This document shows, piece after piece, positions 1 through 5,500 of a stretch of 6,681 nt of DNA. Below the pieces are notes generated by a model that saw nothing but the letters and a program-made list of their open reading frames with translations, made no database searches and was not told the origin of the DNA. The translations under genes were made by a program, and so were the position numbers. The stretch is from Alphaproteobacteria bacterium. Lineage in GTDB: Bacteria > Pseudomonadota > Alphaproteobacteria > Rhodospirillales > Magnetospirillaceae. Every line of letters begins with the position of its first letter. Positions within the stretch are counted from its first letter, which is position 1. The DNA lies in assembly GCA_015232485.1 (NCBI GenBank), contig JADFZP010000191.1, positions 1-6,681 on the forward strand. The letters are read 5' to 3'.

Positions 1-750
1 GCGCAGGCCGGTGGCCGTGGCGGGGGCGCGGCGGCTGAAGGGATCGGCTTGATCCGGGCCGGCGGCGACCGACAGCGCCGCCATGGCGTCCTCGACGGTC
101 AGGGCGAAGATCGACACGCAATCCAGCGAGCGGCAGGCCGGCACCACGCCCGCCGTGCTGATCAGGCCCTTGGTCGGCTTCAGACCGACGATGTTGGTGA
201 AGCCGGCCGGCACCCGCCCCGAACCGGCGGTGTCGGTGCCCAGGGCGAAGCTGACCAGCCCGGCCGACACCGCCACCGCCGAGCCGGAACTCGAACCGCC
301 GGGAATATAGGCGGCGTCGAACGGGTTGCGGGCGACGCCGTAGGGCGAGCGCACGCCGACCAGCCCGGTGGCGAACTGGTCCAGATTGGTCTTGCCGACC
401 AAGATCGCGCCGGCCGCCAGCAGCCGCGCCACCACCGTGGCGTCGTGGGCGGCGGGATGGGCGAAGGCGGGGCAGCCGGCGGTGGTCGGCAGCCCGGCCG
501 CGTCGATGTTGTCCTTGACCGCGAACGGAACACCCCACAGCGGCATCGCCGATCGCTCGGCGGGCGGCAGCGCTTCGAGCTGTCGGGCGCGGGCCAGCAA
601 CTCGGCCGCCGGCACCTGGGCGATCCAGACATTGTCGTCGCCCGCCGCCTCGCGTCGCGCCAGCACGGCCTCGACGACCATGGTGGGGGTGGTCCGGCCG
701 CTGGCGTAGCCGTCCGACAGGCTGCGCAGGTCGAGGGATTGGACGTTCAT
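1..750 (-). CDS. atzF: Allophanate hydrolase, AtzF type (N-terminal 250 residues; cut by window edge)
   Basis: This cytoplasmic amidase-signature enzyme hydrolyses allophanate, the last step of cyanuric acid, biuret and urea-carboxylase degradation, releasing ammonia and CO2. The reading runs leftward from the ATG at 750-748, with a GGAG ribosome site at 762-759 eight bases upstream. The amidase Ser-cisSer-Lys triad is visible as Lys79 (in AVKDN), Ser153 (in PGGSSSGSA) and Ser177 (in DTAGSGRVPA). From memory, Pseudomonas ADP AtzF has Lys91, Ser165 and Ser189, a constant offset of 12. The stretch VVPACRSLDCVSIFALT (202-218) is typical of allophanate hydrolases and separates it from GatA and AtzE. 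AtzF proteins are about 600 residues, so the rest of the amidase domain and the C-terminal domain lie outside the window. It is divergent from the transporter operon. A generic amidase is the alternative but unlikely. Confidence 0.92.
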   Translation of the reverse strand, partial: MNVQSLDLRSLSDGYASGRTTPTMVVEAVLARREAAGDDNVWIAQVPAAELLARARQLEALPPAERSAMPLWGVPFAVKDNIDAAGLPTTAGCPAFAHPAAHDATVVARLLAAGAILVGKTNLDQFATGLVGVRSPYGVARNPFDAAYIPGGSSSGSAVAVSAGLVSFALGTDTAGSGRVPAGFTNIVGLKPTKGLISTAGVVPACRSLDCVSIFALTVEDAMAALSVAAGPDQADPFSRRAPATATGLR

Positions 751-778
751 GATCGGGGCTCCGGCGGTTGCATGCCGG

Positions 779-790
779 ATTGTATGCAAT
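779..790. promoter_or_regulatory. GntR-style operator at the atzF promoter
   Basis: ATTGTATGCAAT is a near-palindrome (ATTG/CAAT arms around TATG) of the kind bound by FadR/VanR-type GntR repressors. Its core TTGTATGCAA (780-789) is the exact reverse complement of TTGCATACAA at 1060-1069, at the other promoter. It abuts a perfect palindrome, TGCAATTGCA (785-794). A second TTGCAT half-site lies at 768-773. The regulator is not encoded in the window; assignment to the GntR family rests on operator appearance only. Confidence 0.5.
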
Positions 791-800
791 TGCAGGGCCG
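784..800 (-). promoter_or_regulatory. Possible sigma-54 promoter for atzF
   Basis: Read on the minus strand from 800 to 784, the bases are CGGCCCTGCAATTGCAT. The GG (799-798) and GC (787-786) keep the exact 10-base spacing of sigma-54 promoters. The -12 half (TTGCAT) is a good match, but the -24 half (CGGCCC against TGGCAC) is imperfect. The start point would be near 774, giving a leader of about 24 bases that still includes the GGAG ribosome site. The -12 half overlaps the operator at 779-790. Confidence 0.4.
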
Positions 801-920
801 TTGTCGAACCTGCGGCGTTTCCGCGGCGCCTTGGGGGACCCGCGCGCGGTTCCTGCCCAGGCGGCGGGCACAATCCGCCGCATTTTTGCGCAACAGATGA
901 AATACACCGTATAAACAAGG

Positions 921-954
921 GACTAACAGCGGTGTTGGCTCAATCTGGTTAGTC
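921..954. promoter_or_regulatory. 7-bp dyad with 20-base spacer, possible upstream activator site
   Basis: GACTAAC (921-927) and GTTAGTC (948-954) are perfect inverted copies separated by 20 bases. The centre is about 127 bases upstream of the start point predicted from the sigma-54 promoter, a usual distance for an enhancer-binding activator. It lies in the AT-rich part of the control region. It does not resemble the NtrC consensus (GCAC-N7-GTGC), so the bound protein is unknown. Chance or a weak RNA hairpin is possible. Confidence 0.3.
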
Positions 955-1037
955 ATTCCGTCCTATTCGCACAAATTTCGGGCAGTCCGACGCGGGCCGA
1001 ATCCGGGCGATTCCGCACCGCGCCGCGCTTCGCCGCC

Positions 1038-1053
1038 TTGGCACGGGTCTTGC
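1038..1053 (+). promoter_or_regulatory. Sigma-54 (RpoN) promoter of the transporter operon
   Basis: TTGGCACGGGTCTTGC matches the sigma-54 consensus YTGGCACG-N4-TTGC, with all -24 bases, all core -12 bases and the invariant GG (1040-1041) to GC (1052-1053) spacing of 10. Transcription would start near 1065, leaving a leader of about 32 bases before the ATG at 1097. Sigma-54 control fits a nitrogen-scavenging operon driven by NtrC or a pathway-specific activator. The operator at 1058-1071 covers the predicted start point. Confidence 0.8.
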
Positions 1054-1057
1054 CTTG

Positions 1058-1071
1058 TCTTGCATACAAGA
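1058..1071. promoter_or_regulatory. GntR-style operator at the transporter promoter
   Basis: TCTTGCATACAAGA has perfect 5-bp inverted arms (TCTTG/CAAGA) around CATA. Its core TTGCATACAA is the inverted twin of the site at 780-789 in front of atzF. It lies from about -7 to +7 relative to the start point predicted from the sigma-54 promoter, so bound protein would block initiation. Repression by a GntR-family protein is inferred; the regulator gene is outside the window. Confidence 0.55.
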
Positions 1072-1081
1072 TTTCGCCCGC

Positions 1082-1088
1082 AAGGAGG
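1082..1088 (+). promoter_or_regulatory. Ribosome binding site of the binding-protein gene
   Basis: AAGGAGG ends 8 bases before the ATG at 1097. This is the strongest Shine-Dalgarno sequence in the window. It fixes the start at 1097 rather than at the in-frame TTG at 1055, and fits high expression of the binding protein. Confidence 0.85.
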
Positions 1089-1096
1089 GTTTTCCG

Positions 1097-2686
1097 ATGA
1101 AAAGGTTGCTTCGCGCCCTGTGTCTCACGGCGGCCGTCACCGTCTCGACGGTGCCGGCGCTCGCCCAGACGCGCAACGAGACGCTTCTCGTGGTGATCGA
1201 GTCCGGCACCAACAGCCTCGACATCCATACGGTTGGCGCCAATCCGGCCAGCTATGGGGTGACCTGGAACACCTATGACCGGCTGCTGACCTACGGGACC
1301 AAGACCCTTCCCGACGGCACGTTGTCTTACGACTACAACAACATCAAACCCGAACTGGCGGAAAGCTGGAAATTCACCGCCGACGACGAGATCACCTTCG
1401 TTCTGCGCAAGGACGCCAAGTTCCACGACGGCACCCCGGTCACCGCCAAGGACGTCAAGTGGTCCTTCGACCGCATGGTCAGCGTCGGCGGCTTCCCGAC
1501 CTTCCAGATGAAGGCGGGCTCGATCGAGAAGCCCGAGCAATTCATCGTCGTCGACGATCACACCTTCCGCGTCAAGCTGCTGCGCAAGGACAAGCTGACC
1601 GTGCCCGATCTGGGCGTGCCGGTGCCGACCATCCTGAATTCCGAACTGGTCAAGAAGAACGCGACCGAGAAGGACCCCTGGGGCCTGGAATACACCAAGA
1701 CCAACTCGGCCGGCGGCGGCGCCTACAAGGTCGAAAGCTGGAAGCCCGGCCAGGAACTGGTGCTGGCGCGCAACGACGACTGGAAGTCCGGCCCGCTGCC
1801 CAAGCTCAAGAAGGTCATCATCCGCGAGGTGCCCTCGGCCGGCAATCGTCGCGCCCTGCTGGAGCGCGGCGACGTCGACGTGTCGTTCGACCTGCCGCCC
1901 AAGGATTCGCAGGAACTGGCCAAGGGCGGCAAGGTCAAGGTGGCCGGCGTGCCGATCGAGAACTCGCTGTGGTATGTCGGCATGAGCCTGAAGCAGCCGC
2001 CCTTCGACAACGTCAAGGTCCGCCAGGCCGTCTCGTACGCCGTGCCCTATCAGAAGATCATGGACGCCGCGATCTACGGACGCGGCATCCCGATGTTCGG
2101 CGGCCCCGCCAAGCCGACCTCGGCCGCCTGGCCGCAGCCCTCGCCCTACAACACCGACATCGCCAAGGCCAAGGCGCTGCTGGCCGAGGCCGGCTTCGCC
2201 AAGGGCTTCGAGACCACCATCAACATCAACCAGGGCGCCGCCAGTCTGGCCGAGCCGATGGCCACGCTGTTGCAGGAATCGCTGGCCCAGATCGGCATCA
2301 CCACCACCATCAACAAGATCCCCGGCGCCAATTGGCGGGCGGCCATGCTGAAGAAGGACATGCCGATCGCCATCGACACCTTCTCGGGCTGGCTGAACTA
2401 CCCGGAATATTACTTCTTCTGGGGCTATCACGGCCAGGACGCGGTGTTCAACATCATGTCCTACAAGAACCCCGAGATGGACAAGCTGATCGACGCCGCC
2501 CGCTTCGAGACCGATCGGCAGAAATACGAAGAGCAGATCAAGGGCTTCGTGAAGATCGCCTGGGATGACATGCCGCGCGCTCCGTTGTTCCAGTACTACC
2601 TGGACGCCGCGATGCAAAAGAACATCACCGGCTATACCTACTGGTTCCATCGCGGCATCGACTTCCGTCCGATGGGCAAGGAGTGA
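1097..2686 (+). CDS. ABC transporter periplasmic substrate-binding protein, family 5 (DppA/OppA-like)
   Basis: This 529-residue protein captures the substrate in the periplasm and delivers it to the two permeases encoded next. Residues 1-23 form a Sec signal peptide (MKRLL start, hydrophobic core, ALA cleavage before Gln24). There is no lipobox cysteine, so it should be soluble. The family 5 signature is clear: PELAESWKFT (85-94), then FVLRKDAKFHDGTPVTAKDV (101-120) and WSFDRM. Further family landmarks are GGGAYKVESWKPGQE (206-220), FDNVKVRQAVSYAV (303-316) and AKALLAEAGF (358-367). Length is normal. In the region where peptide-binding members carry Gly-Asp-Pro-Asp before FF, it reads GWLNYPEYYFFW (431-442), without the aspartate. 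Together with the AtzF and AtzEG neighbours, this suggests a small nitrogen compound, not a peptide, as substrate; that is inference. Confidence 0.93.
   Translation: MKRLLRALCLTAAVTVSTVPALAQTRNETLLVVIESGTNSLDIHTVGANPASYGVTWNTYDRLLTYGTKTLPDGTLSYDYNNIKPELAESWKFTADDEITFVLRKDAKFHDGTPVTAKDVKWSFDRMVSVGGFPTFQMKAGSIEKPEQFIVVDDHTFRVKLLRKDKLTVPDLGVPVPTILNSELVKKNATEKDPWGLEYTKTNSAGGGAYKVESWKPGQELVLARNDDWKSGPLPKLKKVIIREVPSAGNRRALLERGDVDVSFDLPPKDSQELAKGGKVKVAGVPIENSLWYVGMSLKQPPFDNVKVRQAVSYAVPYQKIMDAAIYGRGIPMFGGPAKPTSAAWPQPSPYNTDIAKAKALLAEAGFAKGFETTININQGAASLAEPMATLLQESLAQIGITTTINKIPGANWRAAMLKKDMPIAIDTFSGWLNYPEYYFFWGYHGQDAVFNIMSYKNPEMDKLIDAARFETDRQKYEEQIKGFVKIAWDDMPRAPLFQYYLDAAMQKNITGYTYWFHRGIDFRPMGKE
2678..2683 (+). 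promoter_or_regulatory. Misplaced Shine-Dalgarno sequence at the binding protein-permease junction
   Basis: AAGGAG is the only Shine-Dalgarno-like run here, but its last base is the first base of the GTG start, so it cannot serve that start normally. Entry probably depends on ribosomes finishing the upstream gene. In-frame codons a few bases further on (ATC, GCC, CAT, then CTG at 2695) are poor starts. Confidence 0.4.
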
Positions 2687-3699
2687 TCGCCCATCTGATC
2701 CTCCGCCGCCTGCTGGGAGCCATTCCCAGTCTGGTGGCGGTGGTGGTCGTCACCTTCATGCTGACCAGGGCGTTGCCCGGCGATCCGGCGGCCTATTTCG
2801 CCGGGCCGGCGGCGACGCCCCAGGCGATCGAGGAGATCCGCCACAAGCTGGGCCTCGACAAAAGCCTGCCGCTCCAGTTCGTCGATTATCTGGGCGATCT
2901 GGCGCGGGGCGAGTTCGGGCAGTCGCTGACCACCGGCCAGCCGGTGGCGCAAGACATCCTGGCCCGGCTGCCGGCCTCGGTCGAACTGACCCTGGCCGGT
3001 CTGATCCTGGCCTTGATCGTGGCGCTGCCGTTGGGCGTGGCGGCGGCGACCCGGCCGGGATCGTGGATCGACCATCTGGCCCGCGTGGTCAGCACGGCGG
3101 GGGTGTCGCTGCCGGTGTTCTTCACCGGGCTGCTGCTGGTCTATGTCTTCTACTACCTGCTGGGCTGGGCGCCCGCGCCGATGGGGCGGTTGGACCTGTT
3201 CACCTCGGCGCCGCGCACCATCACCGGGTTCTTCCTGATCGACAGCCTGCTGACCGGCGAGTTCGCCACCTTCCGCGCCGCGGCGGCGCAACTGACCCTG
3301 CCGGCGCTGACCCTGGCGCTGTTCTCGGTGGCGCCGCTGGCCCGCATGACGCGCGCCTCGATGCTGGGCGTGTTGTCCTCGGACTTCGTGCGCACCGCCC
3401 GCGCCAACGGGCTGTCGCGCGGAACCGTGCTGGTCACCTACGCCCTGCGCAACGCGCTGCTGCCGGTGGTGACCACGCTGGGCATGGTGTTCTCGTTCCT
3501 GCTGGGGGCCAATGTGCTGGTCGAGAAGGTGTTCTCGTGGCCGGGCATCGGCTCTTACGCCATCGAGGCTTTGGTGGCCTCGGATTACGCGCCGGTCCAG
3601 GGCTTCATCCTGACCATGGCGGTGCTTTACGTGACGCTCAATCTGCTGATCGACGTGCTGTACGGCCTGATCGATCCGCGCGTGAGGATCGAGGCATGA
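2683..3699 (+). CDS. ABC transporter permease, DppB type
   Basis: This 338-residue inner-membrane subunit forms half of the transport channel. It opens with LRRLLGAIPSLVAVVVVTFM (7-26), the usual first membrane helix of DppB/GsiC proteins, followed by a periplasmic loop with GEFGQSLTTGQPV (76-88). Further hydrophobic segments lie near 100-121, 140-161, 202-219, 259-282 and 306-330. The cytoplasmic coupling loop that contacts the ATPases is DFVRTARANGLSRGTVL (234-250), ending in ALRNALLP (254-261). The GTG start at 2683 overlaps the binding-protein stop (GTGA). It is chosen because it gives the family's normal N-terminus; the next ATG (Met26) would remove helix 1. The stop overlaps the next gene's ATG. 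Family is certain, substrate is not. Confidence 0.93.
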   Translation: MIAHLILRRLLGAIPSLVAVVVVTFMLTRALPGDPAAYFAGPAATPQAIEEIRHKLGLDKSLPLQFVDYLGDLARGEFGQSLTTGQPVAQDILARLPASVELTLAGLILALIVALPLGVAAATRPGSWIDHLARVVSTAGVSLPVFFTGLLLVYVFYYLLGWAPAPMGRLDLFTSAPRTITGFFLIDSLLTGEFATFRAAAAQLTLPALTLALFSVAPLARMTRASMLGVLSSDFVRTARANGLSRGTVLVTYALRNALLPVVTTLGMVFSFLLGANVLVEKVFSWPGIGSYAIEALVASDYAPVQGFILTMAVLYVTLNLLIDVLYGLIDPRVRIEA

Positions 3700-4541
3700 A
3701 CCCGACCCTGCGCCACATCCGCTATGTGCTGGCCGAAAACCCGGTCACCGGGCTGGCCTTCGCGGGGTTCGCGGCGATCCTGCTGCTGGCGTTGTTCGGG
3801 CCGCTGATCGCCCCTTACGACCCGCTGGCCAGCAACACCGATCAGGCGCTGCGGGCGCCCTGTTGGGACTATTGGTTCGGCACCGACCATCTGGGCCGCG
3901 ACATCCTGAGCCGGGTCATCGTCGCCACGCGCCTCGACGTGCAAATCTCGCTGGCCGCCGTGGCGCTGTCCTTCGCGCTGGGCGCTCCGCTGGGCATCTG
4001 CGCCGGGTGGTATGGCGGGCGGACGGATCGCATGATCGGCCGGGTGGTCGACACCATCATGGCCTTTCCGCTGTTCGTGCTGGCCATGGGCATCGTCGCC
4101 GCGCTGGGCAACAGCGTGGTCAACATCGTCTACGCGACGGCGATCATCAACATGCCGTTCTACGCCCGCATGGCGCGGGCCGAGACCAACGCGCGGCGCG
4201 AGGCGGGCTTCGTCGAGGCGGCGCGGCTGTCGGGCAATGGCGACGCCCGCATCCTGGCCGCCCACATCTTCCCCAACATCCTGCCGCCGATGATGGTGCA
4301 GGTGTCGCTCAATCTGGGCTACGCCATCCTGAACGCCGCCGGCCTGTCGTTCATCGGACTGGGCGTGCGGCCGCCGACCCCGGAATGGGGCATCATGGTC
4401 GCCGAGGGCTCCGCCTACATCGTCTCGGGCGAGTGGTGGGTGGCTTTGTTCCCCGGCTTGGCTTTGATGCTGGCGGTGTTCTGCTTCAATCTGCTGGGCG
4501 ACGGGTTGCGCGACATCATCGATCCCAGGAGGAGGACATGA
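3696..4541 (+). CDS. ABC transporter permease, DppC type
   Basis: This 281-residue inner-membrane protein is the second channel half, pairing with the DppB-type subunit. Helix 1 (about 18-38) ends in GPLIAPYDP (35-43), followed by the DppC/OppC hallmark FGTDHLGRDILSR (61-73). Other hydrophobic segments lie near 83-104, 118-138, 140-156, 200-222 and 248-268. The EAA coupling loop is FVEAARLSGNGDARIL (172-187) with FPNILPP (192-198). The C-terminal family signatures LSFIGLGVRPPTPEWG (217-232) and LGDGLRDIIDPR (267-278) are intact. GAGGA at 3684-3688 precedes the ATG by 7 bases, and ATGA links it to the previous gene. The frame stays open far upstream because of high GC, so the start rests on this ribosome site and on the family N-terminus. 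Confidence 0.94.
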   Translation: MNPTLRHIRYVLAENPVTGLAFAGFAAILLLALFGPLIAPYDPLASNTDQALRAPCWDYWFGTDHLGRDILSRVIVATRLDVQISLAAVALSFALGAPLGICAGWYGGRTDRMIGRVVDTIMAFPLFVLAMGIVAALGNSVVNIVYATAIINMPFYARMARAETNARREAGFVEAARLSGNGDARILAAHIFPNILPPMMVQVSLNLGYAILNAAGLSFIGLGVRPPTPEWGIMVAEGSAYIVSGEWWVALFPGLALMLAVFCFNLLGDGLRDIIDPRRRT

Positions 4542-5500
4542 ACCTTCTCGAGATCGAGCACCTGTCGCTTGAATTCCGCACCCGCGGCGGCACCGTGCGG
4601 GCGCTTGAAGACGTGTCGCTGGCGGTCGGCAAGGGCGAGACCCTGGGCGTGGTCGGCGAATCCGGCTCGGGCAAGTCGGTGCTGTCCTTCGCGGTGATGG
4701 GCATCTCGGACGCGGCGGCGAAGGTCACCAACGGCGCCGTCCGTTTCGAGGGCTTGGATCTGCTGGGCGACGGGCGCTCCGCGCTGGACGAGTTGCGCGG
4801 CGCCGAGATGTCGATGATCTTCCAAAACCCTCGGGTGGCCTTGAACCCGATCCGCATGGTGGGCAAGCAGATCGCCGACGTGCTGTCCCGCCATGCCGGG
4901 GTGACCCGCGATCAGGCCAAGACCCGCGCCGTCGAGATGCTGGCCAAGGTGCGCATTCCCGACCCCGAGCGGCGGGCCCGCGCCTATCCCTTCGAGATGT
5001 CGGGTGGAATGTGCCAGCGCGTGATGATCGCCCTGGCGCTGGCCTGCTCGCCCAAGCTGCTGATCGCCGACGAGCCGACCACCGGCCTGGACGTCACCAC
5101 CCAGGCGGCGATCATGGATTTGATCGGCGATCTGGCGCGCGAAAGCCGCATGTCGACCATCCTCATCACCCACGATCTGGCGCTGGCCGCCGAACGCTGC
5201 GACCGCATCGCGGTGATGCATGCCGGCCACGTCGTCGAGGTGGCGACCACGGCCGAGCTGTTCGCCCATCCCCGCCACCCCTACACCGCCAAGCTGATCG
5301 CCACCACGCCGCGCCCCGGCGTCGGTCTGGCCGAGTTGGAGCCGGTTCCCGGCGCGCTGCCCGATCTGCGCGGCGATTTGCCGGATTGCCGCTATTCCAC
5401 CCGTTGCGAGCGTCATCGGGCGGAATGCGCGGCCGGTCCGCTGGCGCGCATGATCGATCTGACCAACGCCCATCTGGTCGCCTGCCGGAGGCCGCTGTGA
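4538..5500 (+). CDS. ABC transporter ATP-binding protein, DppD type
   Basis: This 320-residue cytoplasmic ATPase powers import together with the DppF-type subunit that follows. All nucleotide-binding motifs are present: Walker A GESGSGKS (40-47), Q-loop Gln96 in FQNP, signature MSGGM (154-158), Walker B LLIADEP with catalytic Glu179, D-loop TGLD (182-185) and switch His212. The signature begins with Met instead of the common Leu. After HPRHPYT (244-250) comes the oligopeptide/dipeptide C-terminal domain with four cysteines (284, 290, 297, 316; spacing C-x5-C-x6-C-x18-C). In some Dpp/Opp ATPases these hold a 4Fe-4S cluster. AGGAGG at 4527-4532 lies 5 bases before the ATG, which overlaps the previous stop as ATGA. 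Confidence 0.95.
   Translation: MNLLEIEHLSLEFRTRGGTVRALEDVSLAVGKGETLGVVGESGSGKSVLSFAVMGISDAAAKVTNGAVRFEGLDLLGDGRSALDELRGAEMSMIFQNPRVALNPIRMVGKQIADVLSRHAGVTRDQAKTRAVEMLAKVRIPDPERRARAYPFEMSGGMCQRVMIALALACSPKLLIADEPTTGLDVTTQAAIMDLIGDLARESRMSTILITHDLALAAERCDRIAVMHAGHVVEVATTAELFAHPRHPYTAKLIATTPRPGVGLAELEPVPGALPDLRGDLPDCRYSTRCERHRAECAAGPLARMIDLTNAHLVACRRPL

Larger units (their letters stand above)
751..1096. other. Divergent intergenic control region between atzF and the transporter operon
   Basis: These 346 bases hold no convincing gene. Open frames that cross them are interrupted or are shadows of neighbouring genes. The region contains a near-consensus sigma-54 promoter facing right, a weaker sigma-54-like site facing left, two copies of a GntR-style operator, and a 7-bp dyad with a 20-base spacer. 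The middle part (879-978) is clearly AT-richer than its surroundings; I count 43 G/C in 100 bases. Smaller inverted repeats are also present: TGCCC-N7-GGGCA at 854-870, CGCA-N4-TGCG at 879-890, and GAATC-N5-GATTC at 999-1013. No role can be given to these three. No terminator is expected, because both genes read outward. Confidence 0.8.

Noticed and set aside
854..870. TGCCC-N7-GGGCA as an NtrC site or terminator stem
   Set aside because: It does not match GCAC-N7-GTGC, the stem is only 5 bp, and no U-run follows.
49..900. A 283-codon plus-strand open frame opposite atzF
   Set aside because: The translation is Arg/Gly-rich without a domain, while the minus strand encodes a clear amidase with all catalytic residues.
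886..915. A sigma-70-like pair TTGCGC-N18-TATAAA facing the transporter operon
   Set aside because: The -35 is poor, the spacer long, and the leader would be about 180 bases. The sigma-54 site is a far better match; a minor basal promoter cannot be excluded.
938..951. An IHF-like site, TCAA followed by TTA, in the AT-rich island
   Set aside because: The spacing is 5 instead of 4 bases and the leading WA is missing, so it fails the consensus.
1055..1096. A longer N-terminus for the binding protein from the TTG at 1055
   Set aside because: It would precede the predicted transcription start and hide the signal peptide; AAGGAGG sits 8 bases before the ATG at 1097.
953..2650. A 565-codon open frame on the minus strand antisense to the binding-protein gene
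   Set aside because: Its protein is repetitive in Gly, Arg, His and Asp with no recognisable domain, a usual by-product of GC-rich third positions. The plus-strand gene has a signal peptide, family motifs and a strong ribosome site.
2565..3695. A plus-strand open frame running upstream into the DppC-type permease, suggesting a longer fused protein
   Set aside because: The upstream part is low-complexity and overlaps the whole DppB-type permease in another frame. The permease starts at 3696 with its normal N-terminus and a ribosome site.
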